Shown: piece by piece, positions 1-8,938 of the stretch
Position numbering within the stretch: the first letter of the stretch is position 1
How the letters are laid out: each line of letters starts with the position of its first letter
From: Kaistella sp. SH40-3
GTDB lineage: Bacteria > Bacteroidota > Bacteroidia > Flavobacteriales > Weeksellaceae
Assembly: GCF_030686865.1 (NCBI RefSeq)
Contig: NZ_JAQYUS010000001.1
Coordinates: 744,001-808,000 of the forward strand
Direction of reading: 5' to 3'
DNA length: 64,000 nucleotides
Position numbers and translations under genes: made by a program
The notes under the pieces: generated by a model
The model's database searches: none
Told to the model about the DNA's origin: nothing
Seen by the model: only the letters and a program-made list of their open reading frames with translations

Positions 1-1599
1 TTCGGAAAAACGGAGATTGCAATTAGAGCTGCATTTAAAGCCGCAACCGATGGAAAACAAGTTGCAATTTTAGTTCCGACTACGATTTTGGCATTTCAAC
101 ATTATCGAAGTTTTACAGAACGACTGAAAGATTTTCCGGTGACGATTTCTTATATGAACCGTTTCCGATCGGCAAAACAAAAAGCAGAAACTTTAGAAGG
201 ATTGAAATCCGGTAAAATTGATATTGTTATTGGAACGCATCAATTGGTGGGAAGTTCGGTGAAATTTAAAGATCTCGGACTTTTAATTATTGATGAAGAA
301 CATAAGTTTGGAGTTTCAGTTAAGGACAAATTGAAAACCATTAAAAGTAATGTTGATACTTTAACCTTAACTGCGACACCGATTCCGAGAACTTTGCAAT
401 TTTCATTAATGGCGGCGAGGGATTTATCAGTCATCAAAACTCCACCACCAAACCGTCAACCTGTGGAAACGCAGATTGTTGGTTGGGATGAGGAGATGAT
501 TCGGGATGCGATTTCGTATGAACTTCAAAGAGATGGACAGGTTTATTTCATTAATAATAGAATTGAAAATTTAAAAGATATCGCGGGTTTAATTCAACGA
601 TTAGTTCCTGATGCTAAAGTAATTACAGGACACGGGCAGATGGACGGAAAGCAACTTGAACGAAATGTTCTTGATTTTATGGAAGGCAAATATGATGTGT
701 TGGTTTCTACTACGATTATTGAAAGTGGAGTTGATGTTCCGAATGCGAATACGATTTTCATCAATGATGCTCAACGTTTTGGAATGGCAGATGTTCACCA
801 GATGCGTGGTCGTGTCGGACGAAGTAATAGGAAAGCATTTTGTTATTTGATCACGCCACCATTTGATATGGTAACGAATGATGCCAGAAAAAGATTGGAA
901 GCGATTGAACAGTTTTCTGATTTGGGAAGTGGGTTTCAGATTGCGATGAAGGATTTAGAAATTCGTGGTGCCGGAGATTTATTGGGTGGTGAACAAAGTG
1001 GTTTCATCAATGAAATGGGTTTTGATACCTACCAAAAAATCATGCAGGAAGCACTTGAGGAACTTCAGAATGATGAGGAATTCGAAGATTTATTTGATAA
1101 TGAAGAAGACCGTAAAAAACTCTTTAAGTCAACCAAAGAAGTGAATATCGATACCGATTTAGAATTGATGTTGCCGGATTCCTATGTTCAAAGTATTGAA
1201 GAGCGATTGTCACTGTATCAAAAACTAGCAGAGATTGAAAACAAAGAAGATCTGCATAAATTAGAACTGGAACTTATTGACCGTTTCGGTGCATTGCCAT
1301 CAGAAGCGATCAATCTTTTAAAATCTGTCGAATTAAAATGGATTGCCGCTGATATTGGTTTTGATAAAATCGTAGTGAAGAACGGAACTTTCCTCGGTTA
1401 TTTCCCGCCAAATCCTCAGGATAAATTCTATCAAAGTGAAAAATTCAGGAATATCATTTCTTACTTATCGAAAAATCCGAAAGAAGCGACTTTGAAAGAG
1501 AAAACCAGTAAAGAGGGAAATCAACTGATGATGCGCAAAGAAAATGTGCAGAATGTAGATGAGGTGAATTCAGTTTTGGAAAGGATTTTAGGAGCGTAA
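1..1599 (+). CDS. mfd: Transcription-repair coupling factor Mfd, 3' part
   Basis: Mfd releases RNA polymerase stalled at DNA lesions and recruits UvrA. The reading frame is open from base 1 and begins inside the translocase motor with the end of the Walker A motif (GKTE, visible residues 2-5), so the N-terminal UvrB-like and RNAP-interaction domains lie outside the window. The DEEH box is at visible residues 98-101. A TATPIPRTL helicase motif and a GRVGRS motif VI follow. The last roughly 170 residues match the regulatory C-terminal domain (IDRFGALP). About 532 residues are visible of a family usually near 1100-1150. The annotatable ATG at base 88 is internal, not the start. Confidence 0.96.
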   Translation, partial: FGKTEIAIRAAFKAATDGKQVAILVPTTILAFQHYRSFTERLKDFPVTISYMNRFRSAKQKAETLEGLKSGKIDIVIGTHQLVGSSVKFKDLGLLIIDEEHKFGVSVKDKLKTIKSNVDTLTLTATPIPRTLQFSLMAARDLSVIKTPPPNRQPVETQIVGWDEEMIRDAISYELQRDGQVYFINNRIENLKDIAGLIQRLVPDAKVITGHGQMDGKQLERNVLDFMEGKYDVLVSTTIIESGVDVPNANTIFINDAQRFGMADVHQMRGRVGRSNRKAFCYLITPPFDMVTNDARKRLEAIEQFSDLGSGFQIAMKDLEIRGAGDLLGGEQSGFINEMGFDTYQKIMQEALEELQNDEEFEDLFDNEEDRKKLFKSTKEVNIDTDLELMLPDSYVQSIEERLSLYQKLAEIENKEDLHKLELELIDRFGALPSEAINLLKSVELKWIAADIGFDKIVVKNGTFLGYFPPNPQDKFYQSEKFRNIISYLSKNPKEATLKEKTSKEGNQLMMRKENVQNVDEVNSVLERILGA

Positions 1600-1654
1600 T
1601 TCAGTAAAAATAATTTCTAAAAAAAGAGTACTTTTGCTCAAATGTTTTTAAATA

Positions 1655-2530
1655 ATGAAAAAAATTATAGGTTTTCTAAGTTTTGTTTTCAGTTTGGTGA
1701 TTCTGTTCTCTTGCGAACCGGGACGTGATGAAAATGGCGATTTGCTTTTTGGAGTGAATAATCCAAATCAAAATGGTGGAGGTGGAACAACTGGTGTCGT
1801 AAAGCAGTTGAAATCGGTAACCTCAAAAGATGATAGCGGTGAAATCGTGACTTTTAATTATACTTATGGGCTGGGGAAATTGATCAAGGTGCAAACAAGT
1901 GATAACTCTATTTCTTACAGTTTGTCCTATGACAACAACAATATCAATAAAATAGAAATCTTACAGAATGACGGCTCTATAATAACCACGACTAATTTTA
2001 CAATTACCTATAATAATGGACGATTTGTTGAAGCGCGAGGAGTGGGTAAAGAAGACACCGGAAACTCTTTTAAAAATACCATAACTGCGAGTTATACCAA
2101 TAATAAAATATCGAAAATTTTATCTAAAATGGTAGGGGTGGATAGTGTAGATCCAACTGTTACTTACGATATGTTTTCTTTACAAAGCGATATCACTTAT
2201 ACATCAAATAACATTTCCACTTGGAAATTTTCTACTATATTTCCTGCAACGCCACCAGTTACGATTCCCCCGATTGTCATTACAAGTAACCTTAGCGACT
2301 ACGACACTAAAGTAAACCCTTTTAATACTTTGCCTGAAACTTACAATATAATAAGTTCACTTTACGGATTTGAAAGTTCTGCGGTGACAGGTTTTTCTGC
2401 GAACAACTATAGAAAAATTACGGTTGATGGCCAATCGGCGACCTATGTTTATACTTATGATAACGATGGTTATCCAACAAAAGCAGTTGCTGATCATAAT
2501 TTAGGAACGTTAACATTTCAATATCAATAA
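1655..2530 (+). CDS. Hypothetical lipoprotein with YD-repeat-like beta strands
   Basis: This 291-residue protein begins with a lipoprotein signal peptide: KK, a hydrophobic stretch, then the lipobox LFSC with Cys near residue 20. A Gly-rich linker (NGGGGTTG) follows. The body is rich in Asn, Thr, Ser and Tyr, with repeated strand patterns such as FNYTYGLGKL and SYSLSYDNN that resemble YD/RHS-type beta repeats of Bacteroidota DUF4595-like lipoproteins. It is probably anchored in the outer membrane. No catalytic motif was recognised. It sits 9 bases upstream of pth and may share its transcript. The function is unknown and the family assignment is tentative. Confidence 0.75.
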   Translation: MKKIIGFLSFVFSLVILFSCEPGRDENGDLLFGVNNPNQNGGGGTTGVVKQLKSVTSKDDSGEIVTFNYTYGLGKLIKVQTSDNSISYSLSYDNNNINKIEILQNDGSIITTTNFTITYNNGRFVEARGVGKEDTGNSFKNTITASYTNNKISKILSKMVGVDSVDPTVTYDMFSLQSDITYTSNNISTWKFSTIFPATPPVTIPPIVITSNLSDYDTKVNPFNTLPETYNIISSLYGFESSAVTGFSANNYRKITVDGQSATYVYTYDNDGYPTKAVADHNLGTLTFQYQ

Positions 2531-2539
2531 GATTTTAAA

Positions 2540-3103
2540 ATGAAATACCTTATCGTAGGTCTCGGCAATAAAGGGGAAGAATATACAGAAACCCGGCATA
2601 ATGTTGGGTTTAAAGTTGCAGAGAAAATTGCCGAAACTATTGAAGCACCTTTTAAATCCTCCAACTTTGGTTTGATGGCAGAAGGGAAATACAAAGGCAG
2701 AAAAGTCTTTATTCTAAAACCTGATACGTACATGAATTTGTCTGGAAATGCCGTGAAATTTTGGGTACAGAAAGAAAATATTCCTTTAGAGAATTTAATG
2801 ATCGTAACTGATGATTTGTCTTTGCCTTTCGGAACATTAAGAATGAAAATGAAAGGTTCTGATGCAGGGCACAACGGATTGAAAAGTATTCAGGAACAAC
2901 TTCAAACTCAGAATTATCCGCGTTTAAGATTTGGGATTTCTGCTGAGTTTTCCGAAGGAAAGCAAGTTGATTATGTTCTCGGAAAATGGGAAGGGGAAGA
3001 AAAAGAAAAACTTCCCGAACGAATCGAGAAGTCTGCTAAAGCCTGTTTGTCTTTTGTATTTGCCGGAATCCAGAATGCAATGACCTCTTTTAATGGTAAA
3101 TAG
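2540..3103 (+). CDS. pth: Peptidyl-tRNA hydrolase
   Basis: Pth cleaves the ester bond of peptidyl-tRNAs that fall off the ribosome and so recycles tRNA. The 187-residue length is typical. The family signature is visible: VGLGN with Asn10, TRHNVG with catalytic His20, DTYMNLSG with Asn66, and DDLSLPFGTLR followed by GSDAGHNGLKS (Asp91 and Asn112 regions). The gene follows the lipoprotein by 9 bases and converges on the carbonic anhydrase gene, with only 21 bases between the two stop codons. Identification is secure. Confidence 0.97.
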   Translation: MKYLIVGLGNKGEEYTETRHNVGFKVAEKIAETIEAPFKSSNFGLMAEGKYKGRKVFILKPDTYMNLSGNAVKFWVQKENIPLENLMIVTDDLSLPFGTLRMKMKGSDAGHNGLKSIQEQLQTQNYPRLRFGISAEFSEGKQVDYVLGKWEGEEKEKLPERIEKSAKACLSFVFAGIQNAMTSFNGK

Positions 3104-3124
3104 GTTTTTTTCTTTATTCTAAAT

Positions 3125-3805
3125 TTACTGCATATTTTTGTTTTTCTGTTTGCTCATTACCCAATTTGAGTTGGTTAAGTTGTAAATTTTTTGAATGTCT
3201 TTCAGTATATTTTCAAAGTCGATTTCTAGGTCGATAATTTTTCCTGTTTTCATATCGAAAACCCAACCATGCACAATCGGATATTCATCAACCAAATATT
3301 CTTCCTGCACACAAGCCATTTTAATAACGTTGATGCACTGTTCCTGAACATTCAGTTCTACCAATCGGTCGTAGCGTTTTTGCTCGTCGGCAATCGCATC
3401 TAATTCTGACTGATGCAAACGGTAAACGTCACGAATCGTTCTCAACCACGGATTCAAAAGACCTAAATCTTCCGGCGTCATTGCGGCTTTAATTCCACCA
3501 CAACCATAATGTCCGCAAACGATAATATGTTTTACCTGAAGATGTTCCACAGCATACTGAATTACGGCAGTTGCGCTCATATCCAAAGTATTTACCACAT
3601 TGGCGATATTTCGATGAACAAAGAGTTCTCCTGGTTTCATGCCCATCATTTCTTCTGCAGAAACTCGACTGTCGGAGCAACCGATGTACAGAAAATCTGG
3701 AGTTTGGGTAAGTGATAAATTTTTAAAAAACTCTGGATTTTCCGCAACTTGCGATTCTACCCATTTTCTATTATTTTCAAAAATAGCGTCGTAGGATTTT
3801 TTCAT
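3125..3805 (-). CDS. Beta-class carbonic anhydrase
   Basis: This cytoplasmic zinc enzyme interconverts CO2 and bicarbonate. The 226-residue protein has the beta-class zinc ligands Cys43, His99 and Cys102 (CSDSR, then CGHYGCGG) and the Asp45-Arg47 dyad. HRNIANVV is also conserved. The C-terminus WVFDMKTGKIIDLE matches the family. It is monocistronic and reads away from the divergent ACP-fusion gene. A TAnnTTTG promoter element lies upstream at 3877-3884 on this strand. Confidence 0.95.
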   Translation of the reverse strand: MKKSYDAIFENNRKWVESQVAENPEFFKNLSLTQTPDFLYIGCSDSRVSAEEMMGMKPGELFVHRNIANVVNTLDMSATAVIQYAVEHLQVKHIIVCGHYGCGGIKAAMTPEDLGLLNPWLRTIRDVYRLHQSELDAIADEQKRYDRLVELNVQEQCINVIKMACVQEEYLVDEYPIVHGWVFDMKTGKIIDLEIDFENILKDIQKIYNLTNSNWVMSKQKNKNMQ

Positions 3806-3876
3806 ATAAACATGGAATTTGGTAACTATTGAAGTTCAATTAATGCTAATTAATGAACAGTGAAATTTTCGATACA

Positions 3877-3934
3877 CAAAAATATGTTTTTTGTACTAAA
3901 TGTAAGCGACTTCAGAGAAAGATTGATATTTTTG
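3877..3934. promoter_or_regulatory. Divergent promoter region (two -7 elements)
   Basis: The Bacteroidota -7 consensus TAnnTTTG occurs on the minus strand at 3877-3884 (TATTTTTG, toward the carbonic anhydrase) and on the plus strand at 3927-3934 (TATTTTTG, 17 bases before the ATG at 3952). I found no well-spaced TTTG -33 box for either, so these are motif-based calls only. Confidence 0.4.
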
Positions 3935-3951
3935 TACGTAAATACATTTGA

Positions 3952-5052
3952 ATGAAAACGATTGTCCAAAAACTGTTGCCCACACTTACCGAAGAAAATT
4001 ATGCTGATGAATTTCGGAATTTAAATATCGACAGTATTGATTTGGTTTCCTTGCGCGTGGAGGTTGAAAATAGATTGGGCAAAATGATTCCTAATAAAGA
4101 ATGGCTTGCGTTCAGTAATCTTCAAGATATTTTAAATTACAGTGATGGAGAAGGATTTACAACTGCGAAAACCTCGGTTAGAACAAGTACAGAACCCATC
4201 AATGTAAAACATAATTTTATCAATATGCCGCAATTGTGTTTGGAGGGACTTTCGGAAAACTGGCTATTTAAAGAAGCGGGAAGTTTACATTGGGATTTAC
4301 TTTGCGAAGGTTTAGGAACTTCTTCTTCTGAATTAAAAGATGATGTAGGCAACCGACTTTACGCCACATTTGTAAGAATTAGAATTGACGGAAATGGAAA
4401 TCTAAGCGATTTTAAAGAAAATAATCCTTTCGAATTTAAAGCCGAACTTTCCCGTTTTGGAATGGGAATGTTTTTTAGCGACACTAATTTTCAGTCCGTC
4501 GATAACAATATCAAAATCGATATGATGACCAGTTTTTCGGTCCGGAAATCTACTGGCGATAATAAAAGTTTAGCGAAAAGTCAACCAACAATAGAGGATT
4601 GTGAAATCAAACAACATTCACAATTTCCTGTTTTTGGGAATGAGTATCGGTTGATCAAAAAGAATGAATTAAAAACTTTTTTCTACAAAGATTATATTTT
4701 CCATGTCTCTGACGAGCAATTATATACGTTTGAATATTCCTTAAATCCGTATTATGATTTGAATGGCGTTGGGCTTTTGTATTTCGCGTCTTATCCAATT
4801 ATTAATGATTTCTGTGAATTGCAATTCTTTAATTCCCAGGAACAGTTGAAGTGGGAAGAAAATTATTTCACGCTATTTCGAGACGTGATGTATTATGCAA
4901 ACTGTGATTCCCGCGACAAAATAATTTATGTTTTGAATTCCGTAGAAAACTTATCAGAAAACAGAGTGAAATTATGCAGCACGCTCATCCGAAAATCAGA
5001 TGGAATGATGATGGCCAGAATCTTTACGATCAAACAGAGAAGAACTTTTTAA
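3952..5052 (+). CDS. Acyl carrier protein fused to LnmK/Pnap_2097-like acyltransferase-decarboxylase domain
   Basis: The N-terminal ~62 residues look like an acyl carrier protein. LNIDSIDLVSL carries a candidate phosphopantetheine Ser28, and acidic helix II (VEVENRLG) follows. From about residue 80 the protein matches the LnmK/Pnap_2097-type double hot-dog family through the motif MPQLCLEGLSENWLFKE followed by LHWDLLC. LnmK itself is a bifunctional acyltransferase/decarboxylase of polyketide assembly lines (established). A role here, making an acyl group for the neighbouring glycan or another metabolite, is inference. The gene is alone on the plus strand at the edge of the glycosyltransferase locus and converges with an acetyltransferase gene; their stop codons overlap at 5049-5052. 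No ketosynthase or phosphopantetheinyl transferase lies in the window. Confidence 0.72.
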   Translation: MKTIVQKLLPTLTEENYADEFRNLNIDSIDLVSLRVEVENRLGKMIPNKEWLAFSNLQDILNYSDGEGFTTAKTSVRTSTEPINVKHNFINMPQLCLEGLSENWLFKEAGSLHWDLLCEGLGTSSSELKDDVGNRLYATFVRIRIDGNGNLSDFKENNPFEFKAELSRFGMGMFFSDTNFQSVDNNIKIDMMTSFSVRKSTGDNKSLAKSQPTIEDCEIKQHSQFPVFGNEYRLIKKNELKTFFYKDYIFHVSDEQLYTFEYSLNPYYDLNGVGLLYFASYPIINDFCELQFFNSQEQLKWEENYFTLFRDVMYYANCDSRDKIIYVLNSVENLSENRVKLCSTLIRKSDGMMMARIFTIKQRRTF

Positions 5053-5603
5053 ACTTTATTGTTAATGTAACCCTCAGTAGCATTATGAATATTAAAAATT
5101 CTGCAAGGATTTCCAATGACCAAAGAATTGTCGGGAACATCTTCTGCCAGATAAACATTTGGCGCAATCAGTACATTATTTCCGATGGTAATTCCGCCAA
5201 CAATTACAGCATTTGGTCCGATCCAGACTTCATCACCAATAACGGGAGTTCCAATATATTTGCCACGATTGGCTTGGGCGATACTTACGCCTTGAGCAAT
5301 ATTGCAGTTTTTACCGATAATTACTTTTGGATTAATGGCAAGCAAACCCCAATGTCCGAGATATAATCCTTCACCAATCTGGGTTTCGGGATAGATTTGA
5401 AAACCATATTTAATTTGATAATGCCGCAAAATCAAACGCCAGAATTTTCCTAACATCGTATTTTTCGGATGTTTTTGAGTCGTTCTAAAAAGATAAATAA
5501 AATGCAAATTCGGATTGAAACATTTTTTAAATATTTCAAACTTTGAAAGCATCACGCCACTTTCGCGGTAAAAATCTTTTTGAATAATAGAGTTTTCAGA
5601 CAT
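5049..5603 (-). CDS. Serine acetyltransferase-like left-handed beta-helix acyltransferase
   Basis: This 184-residue protein has a hexapeptide-repeat beta-helix (IGKNCNIAQGVSI, IGDEVWIGPNAVIVGG, IGNNVLIAPN) and the tail VPDNSLVIGNPCRI typical of CysE/EpsC-like O-acetyltransferases that use acetyl-CoA. The GLYLGHWGLLAI segment carries the His usually taking part in catalysis. It lacks the long helical N-terminus of housekeeping CysE, and it lies beside a GT4 gene. Modification of a glycan is therefore more likely than cysteine synthesis (inference). Confidence 0.82.
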   Translation of the reverse strand: MSENSIIQKDFYRESGVMLSKFEIFKKCFNPNLHFIYLFRTTQKHPKNTMLGKFWRLILRHYQIKYGFQIYPETQIGEGLYLGHWGLLAINPKVIIGKNCNIAQGVSIAQANRGKYIGTPVIGDEVWIGPNAVIVGGITIGNNVLIAPNVYLAEDVPDNSLVIGNPCRIFNIHNATEGYINNKV

Positions 5604-5622
5604 AGAGGCAAAGATAAATGAT

Positions 5623-6780
5623 TTATAATTCGTCTAAAATTTTAATGATTGAATTTACTGAATTTTCCAGATTAAAAGGCATTTCGTAATCTTTTAAATG
5701 TTCTTCGTATTGCTGAAAACGATCAGGGTTTTTAAGTGCTTTTTTCATTCCTTCATAAATTCCGTCTTCAGAATTTTCTACGATTAATCCGAGTTTTCCA
5801 TCTGCTAACATTTCCCGAACACCCGAAACATCGGTTGCAATAATTTTCTTTTTCAACGTAATTGCTTCAAATAAAACGGTCGGAAAACCTTCATATCTGG
5901 AACTTAAAATATAAATATCTGCATTTTTAATAAAGGGATAAGGATTATCGGTGAATCCAAAAAGCGTCGATGTTTCAGAAACGCCTAAATCTTTTTGTAA
6001 TTTTTTAATGTTTTCAAAATCATAGCCATCACCGAGAATTTGGATTCTGTGTTTGAAACCTTCCTCAAAAAGTCGTTTGTGAACTCGCAATAATCGATCG
6101 AATCCTTTCTGGGGAAAAACCGTTCCAACAGAAACGAAAGTTGGTTGCGGGTTTTGAGTTTCGGGTTTCGAGGTTTGATTTTCGAGTTCCGACTTTTTCA
6201 AAATTTCTTCCGTGTCCAAAGGATTATAAATTCGAACAATCTTATTTTTCTCCTTTTCAGTTCTCGCTAAAATTTCAAAATCCTGCTGAATTTTTTCTGA
6301 AATCACCATGATTTTATCAAAGCCAAAAAACTTGCGGATTTCATCATCAGTGTAATGATATAGTTCTGTTTTCTTTAAATCATTATGAATCCAAATCAAT
6401 TTTTTAGATGATTTTAAAGGGGAATTTAATATTTCGTCGCGAAAACCGTGAATCGCCGCAAATTCGATATCGTACTTTTTACCCTTTAAAATAAATTGAT
6501 AAAGAAGAGAAGGAAACATCTTTAACATCTTCTGATAAATCACGCGAAAGGCTTTTACAGGAATATCTTGCAAACGATTGGTCGTAATCATTTCCCCTTT
6601 ATTCAAATACAAAACGTTGATCCAATTCGGAACTTCCGGTAAATATTTCCCTGAATATAAATTCAATAAAAGATCGATTTCACATTTGTCTTCCGGTAAG
6701 TTTTTCAAAAAAGTCACCAAAACTTTTTCTGCACCGCCATGGCGCAAAGAACCGATTCTGATGAGGATTTTCTTTTTCAA
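5623..6780 (-). CDS. GT4-family glycosyltransferase
   Basis: This 385-residue GT-B enzyme probably transfers a sugar from a nucleotide-sugar to the growing glycan on the cytoplasmic side. The N-terminal RIGSLRHGGAEKVLV matches the acceptor-side domain of GT4 enzymes. FVSVGTVFPQKGFDRLL opens the nucleotide-binding domain. SSRYEGFPTVLFEAI holds the EX7E-type motif, followed by IATDVSGVREML. It lies 19 bases downstream of the promoter-proximal end of the acetyltransferase gene on the same strand. The sugar specificity cannot be read from sequence. Confidence 0.88.
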   Translation of the reverse strand: MKKKILIRIGSLRHGGAEKVLVTFLKNLPEDKCEIDLLLNLYSGKYLPEVPNWINVLYLNKGEMITTNRLQDIPVKAFRVIYQKMLKMFPSLLYQFILKGKKYDIEFAAIHGFRDEILNSPLKSSKKLIWIHNDLKKTELYHYTDDEIRKFFGFDKIMVISEKIQQDFEILARTEKEKNKIVRIYNPLDTEEILKKSELENQTSKPETQNPQPTFVSVGTVFPQKGFDRLLRVHKRLFEEGFKHRIQILGDGYDFENIKKLQKDLGVSETSTLFGFTDNPYPFIKNADIYILSSRYEGFPTVLFEAITLKKKIIATDVSGVREMLADGKLGLIVENSEDGIYEGMKKALKNPDRFQQYEEHLKDYEMPFNLENSVNSIIKILDEL

Positions 6781-6860
6781 AGGATTGTGTTTCTACAAAG
6801 ATAATAAAGCGGGTCAGTTAAGAAAAGTAATCCGTATATTTAATTTTAAAATTATATAAA

Positions 6861-7163
6861 ATGGAAAAACGTATTGAAAATATTACCAAAATGGAAAATA
6901 TTCTGAACCGCACCGACGACCTGATTTCAGAAATGGAAAAATTACTCGAAAAGTGGGAGCAGAATCAACAAGATTTTAACGAATTGATGAATTATTATAA
7001 CAGTGAAGAAAGGGGAGAAGACCTGGAAGACGACCGGTTGAAAATTATTCCGCAAGATCTACCACGTGGTGTTTTAAGTGAGGATGCCGTTTTCGACACT
7101 TATGGGAATAGAAAAGATCTTTTAATAAAAATGATCAAATTGGGTGTCGCAGGTGTGGAATAA
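6861..7163 (+). CDS. DUF4298 domain protein
   Basis: This is a 100-residue cytoplasmic protein, helical and charged at the N-terminus (ISEMEKLLEKWEQNQQDF, likely coiled coil). It carries the DUF4298 core: an NYYNSEE segment, then the tail LPRGVLSEDAVFDTYGNR that is characteristic of the family. The molecular function is unknown. Members are often found alone or near glycan genes in Firmicutes and Bacteroidota. It stands alone on the plus strand between two minus-strand glycan genes. An A-rich stretch (ttatataaa) precedes the start. Confidence 0.75.
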   Translation: MEKRIENITKMENILNRTDDLISEMEKLLEKWEQNQQDFNELMNYYNSEERGEDLEDDRLKIIPQDLPRGVLSEDAVFDTYGNRKDLLIKMIKLGVAGVE

Positions 7164-7210
7164 TCTTTTAAGAATTTATCGGCCTTATTTTCATATTCTT
7201 TTTTAGCAAA

Positions 7211-7771
7211 TTACTTTACAGGTTTGTAAATATGAGGAAGATTTTCTTTAATATAATCATCTAAGTTATTTCGAACCTTTTCTAATTCACGAGGATATAC
7301 TACGTTGTTGGCCAGTAATTTATCTCCGTATTCTTCAATCGTACAGATGAATTTTGCAGGAACTCCAGCATAAACAGACCCTTTTCTGGTTGAGGTTGTC
7401 AAAATAGATCCTGCGCCCAAAATGCAATTGTCCTGCATTTCAACGCCGGGCATTATAATGGTATCGGCTCCAATGAGACATTGTTTCCCGATTTTTATAC
7501 GACCGAAAGTTCTGACATCTTTATATTTCTCCAGAAAGTGCAGGGCGTTTTGTCCGCCATCATGATTTACAAACCGCACGTTATTTGAAAAGGTAGTTTC
7601 GTCTCCAATTTCAATTAAAAACGGTTCTGTCCCAAATTGTGGAACTTCTACAAAGCGAACATTTTTCCCTACTTTCAAACCTTTAGCCAGACAAATTTGA
7701 AGATAAATGTGCTGTATAAAACGTTCGTAAGTAGTGTGTAATTTTAAAATAATTCGGTATAAATAAATCAT
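7211..7771 (-). CDS. Left-handed beta-helix acyltransferase (WbbJ/Maa-like)
   Basis: This 186-residue protein carries hexapeptide repeats (IGKQCLIGADTIIMPGVEM, NCILGAGSILTTS) and the family tail YAGVPAKFICTIEEY. It likely transfers an acetyl group to a sugar hydroxyl or amine of the glycan. Its start codon overlaps the stop of the upstream GT4 gene by 4 bases (ATGA), so the two are translationally coupled. Its N-terminus (YRIILKLH, then GLKVGKN) resembles the start of the decayed acyltransferase at 9777-10036, so the two are paralogues. Confidence 0.85.
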   Translation of the reverse strand: MIYLYRIILKLHTTYERFIQHIYLQICLAKGLKVGKNVRFVEVPQFGTEPFLIEIGDETTFSNNVRFVNHDGGQNALHFLEKYKDVRTFGRIKIGKQCLIGADTIIMPGVEMQDNCILGAGSILTTSTRKGSVYAGVPAKFICTIEEYGDKLLANNVVYPRELEKVRNNLDDYIKENLPHIYKPVK

Positions 7772-8937
7772 GCGTTACCTTTGTATAAATTTAAAATAAT
7801 TTCTTCAATAGCAGAAAATATTTTTTGATTATCAAAATCGTCTTCTATAGTTTTCAAATTATCCTTTAACTCTGAAATCAATTTTTCATTGGTGATGAAC
7901 GCCCTCATTGCATTGTAAATTTCTTCGGTTGTATAATCAATTAGATAGCCTGTTTTTCCGTCTTTAATCATCATTTCTACATCACCAACTTTGGTTGCAA
8001 TGATTGGTTTTTGTAGAATTAATGCTTCTGCAATGACCAATGGCCAGGCTTCGGATTCAGACGGCATGATGAAAAAATCAGCATTTTTAATATAAGGATA
8101 TGGATTCATTTTGTTGCCAATAAATTGATGCGTTTTATCAACGCCCAGTTTTTTCTGTTGACCCAAAAGATTTGTTAATTCTTCACCATCGCCAATGATA
8201 ACAACGGAATGTTCAAAACCTTCTTTCAATAGTTGTGCGTGAGCGTCCATCAACTTATGATATCCTTTTCTGGTATGCAATCTACCTACAGAAACAAAGA
8301 CGGGAGATTGAGGTAAATCAGTTATTTTTTCTTCGGCTTTCTTTTTGATTTCCTCAATCGGAATGGCATTAATAATCACACTTTCTTTTGGATACTGAAG
8401 ATTTGGATACACTTGATGCAGCAAGTTCTGAATTTTTTCTGAACAATAAATCATGTAATCAAATTGCGGAAAATGCTTTAAGATTGCCGGTACTAAAGGT
8501 TGCAATTTCGGAACATTAATTTCAGAATGAAACCAACCGATTTTTTTTGATTTTTTATTGGAAGAATTTAAAACCGACTCGAAATCGTTATAAGTCATCG
8601 CGATTTCGATGTCGTATTCTTCTTTTAAGTACTCATTGTCAATGATTTTCGGATTCTTTCTGAATTTTTCCAGTTTATTTTTTCTTTTTAAAAGTTGAAA
8701 TTTTTGAAGCAAAATATTTTTAGAAAAATCTTCTTTACCATCCGTCAAATATACTTTTCTAACATGTGCCGGAAATTCATTTCTCAATTCTCCCTGATTC
8801 AAATTTAAAAGAATGGTCATTTCAAATTTATTCTGATCCATGTTATTGAGAAGACTTAACATCACTTTTTCTACGCCGCCCATTTCCATGGAACGGTGGC
8901 GAAATAAGATTTTTATTTTTTTAGGAGAAGCAGTCAT
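7768..8937 (-). CDS. GT4-family glycosyltransferase, copy A of a duplicated pair
   Basis: This 389-residue GT-B enzyme shows the N-terminal FRHRSMEMGGVEKVMLSLL, then SVGRLHTRKGYHKLM at the start of the donor domain, and PSESEAWPLVIAEALIL with the EX7E motif. It is strikingly similar along its whole length to the protein at 11196-12356, with many identical blocks such as KKIGWFHSEIN, YPKESVIINAIP and the donor-site motif. The two must be recent paralogues. The gene sits 1 base from the upstream GT2 gene and overlaps the downstream acyltransferase by 4 bases, so this is an operon unit. Confidence 0.9.
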   Translation of the reverse strand: MTASPKKIKILFRHRSMEMGGVEKVMLSLLNNMDQNKFEMTILLNLNQGELRNEFPAHVRKVYLTDGKEDFSKNILLQKFQLLKRKNKLEKFRKNPKIIDNEYLKEEYDIEIAMTYNDFESVLNSSNKKSKKIGWFHSEINVPKLQPLVPAILKHFPQFDYMIYCSEKIQNLLHQVYPNLQYPKESVIINAIPIEEIKKKAEEKITDLPQSPVFVSVGRLHTRKGYHKLMDAHAQLLKEGFEHSVVIIGDGEELTNLLGQQKKLGVDKTHQFIGNKMNPYPYIKNADFFIMPSESEAWPLVIAEALILQKPIIATKVGDVEMMIKDGKTGYLIDYTTEEIYNAMRAFITNEKLISELKDNLKTIEDDFDNQKIFSAIEEIILNLYKGNA

Positions 8938-8938
8938 T

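Noticed and set aside
88-1599. Complete gene starting at ATG 88
   Set aside because: The frame is open to base 1 and includes part of the Walker A motif, so the real Mfd start lies outside the window.
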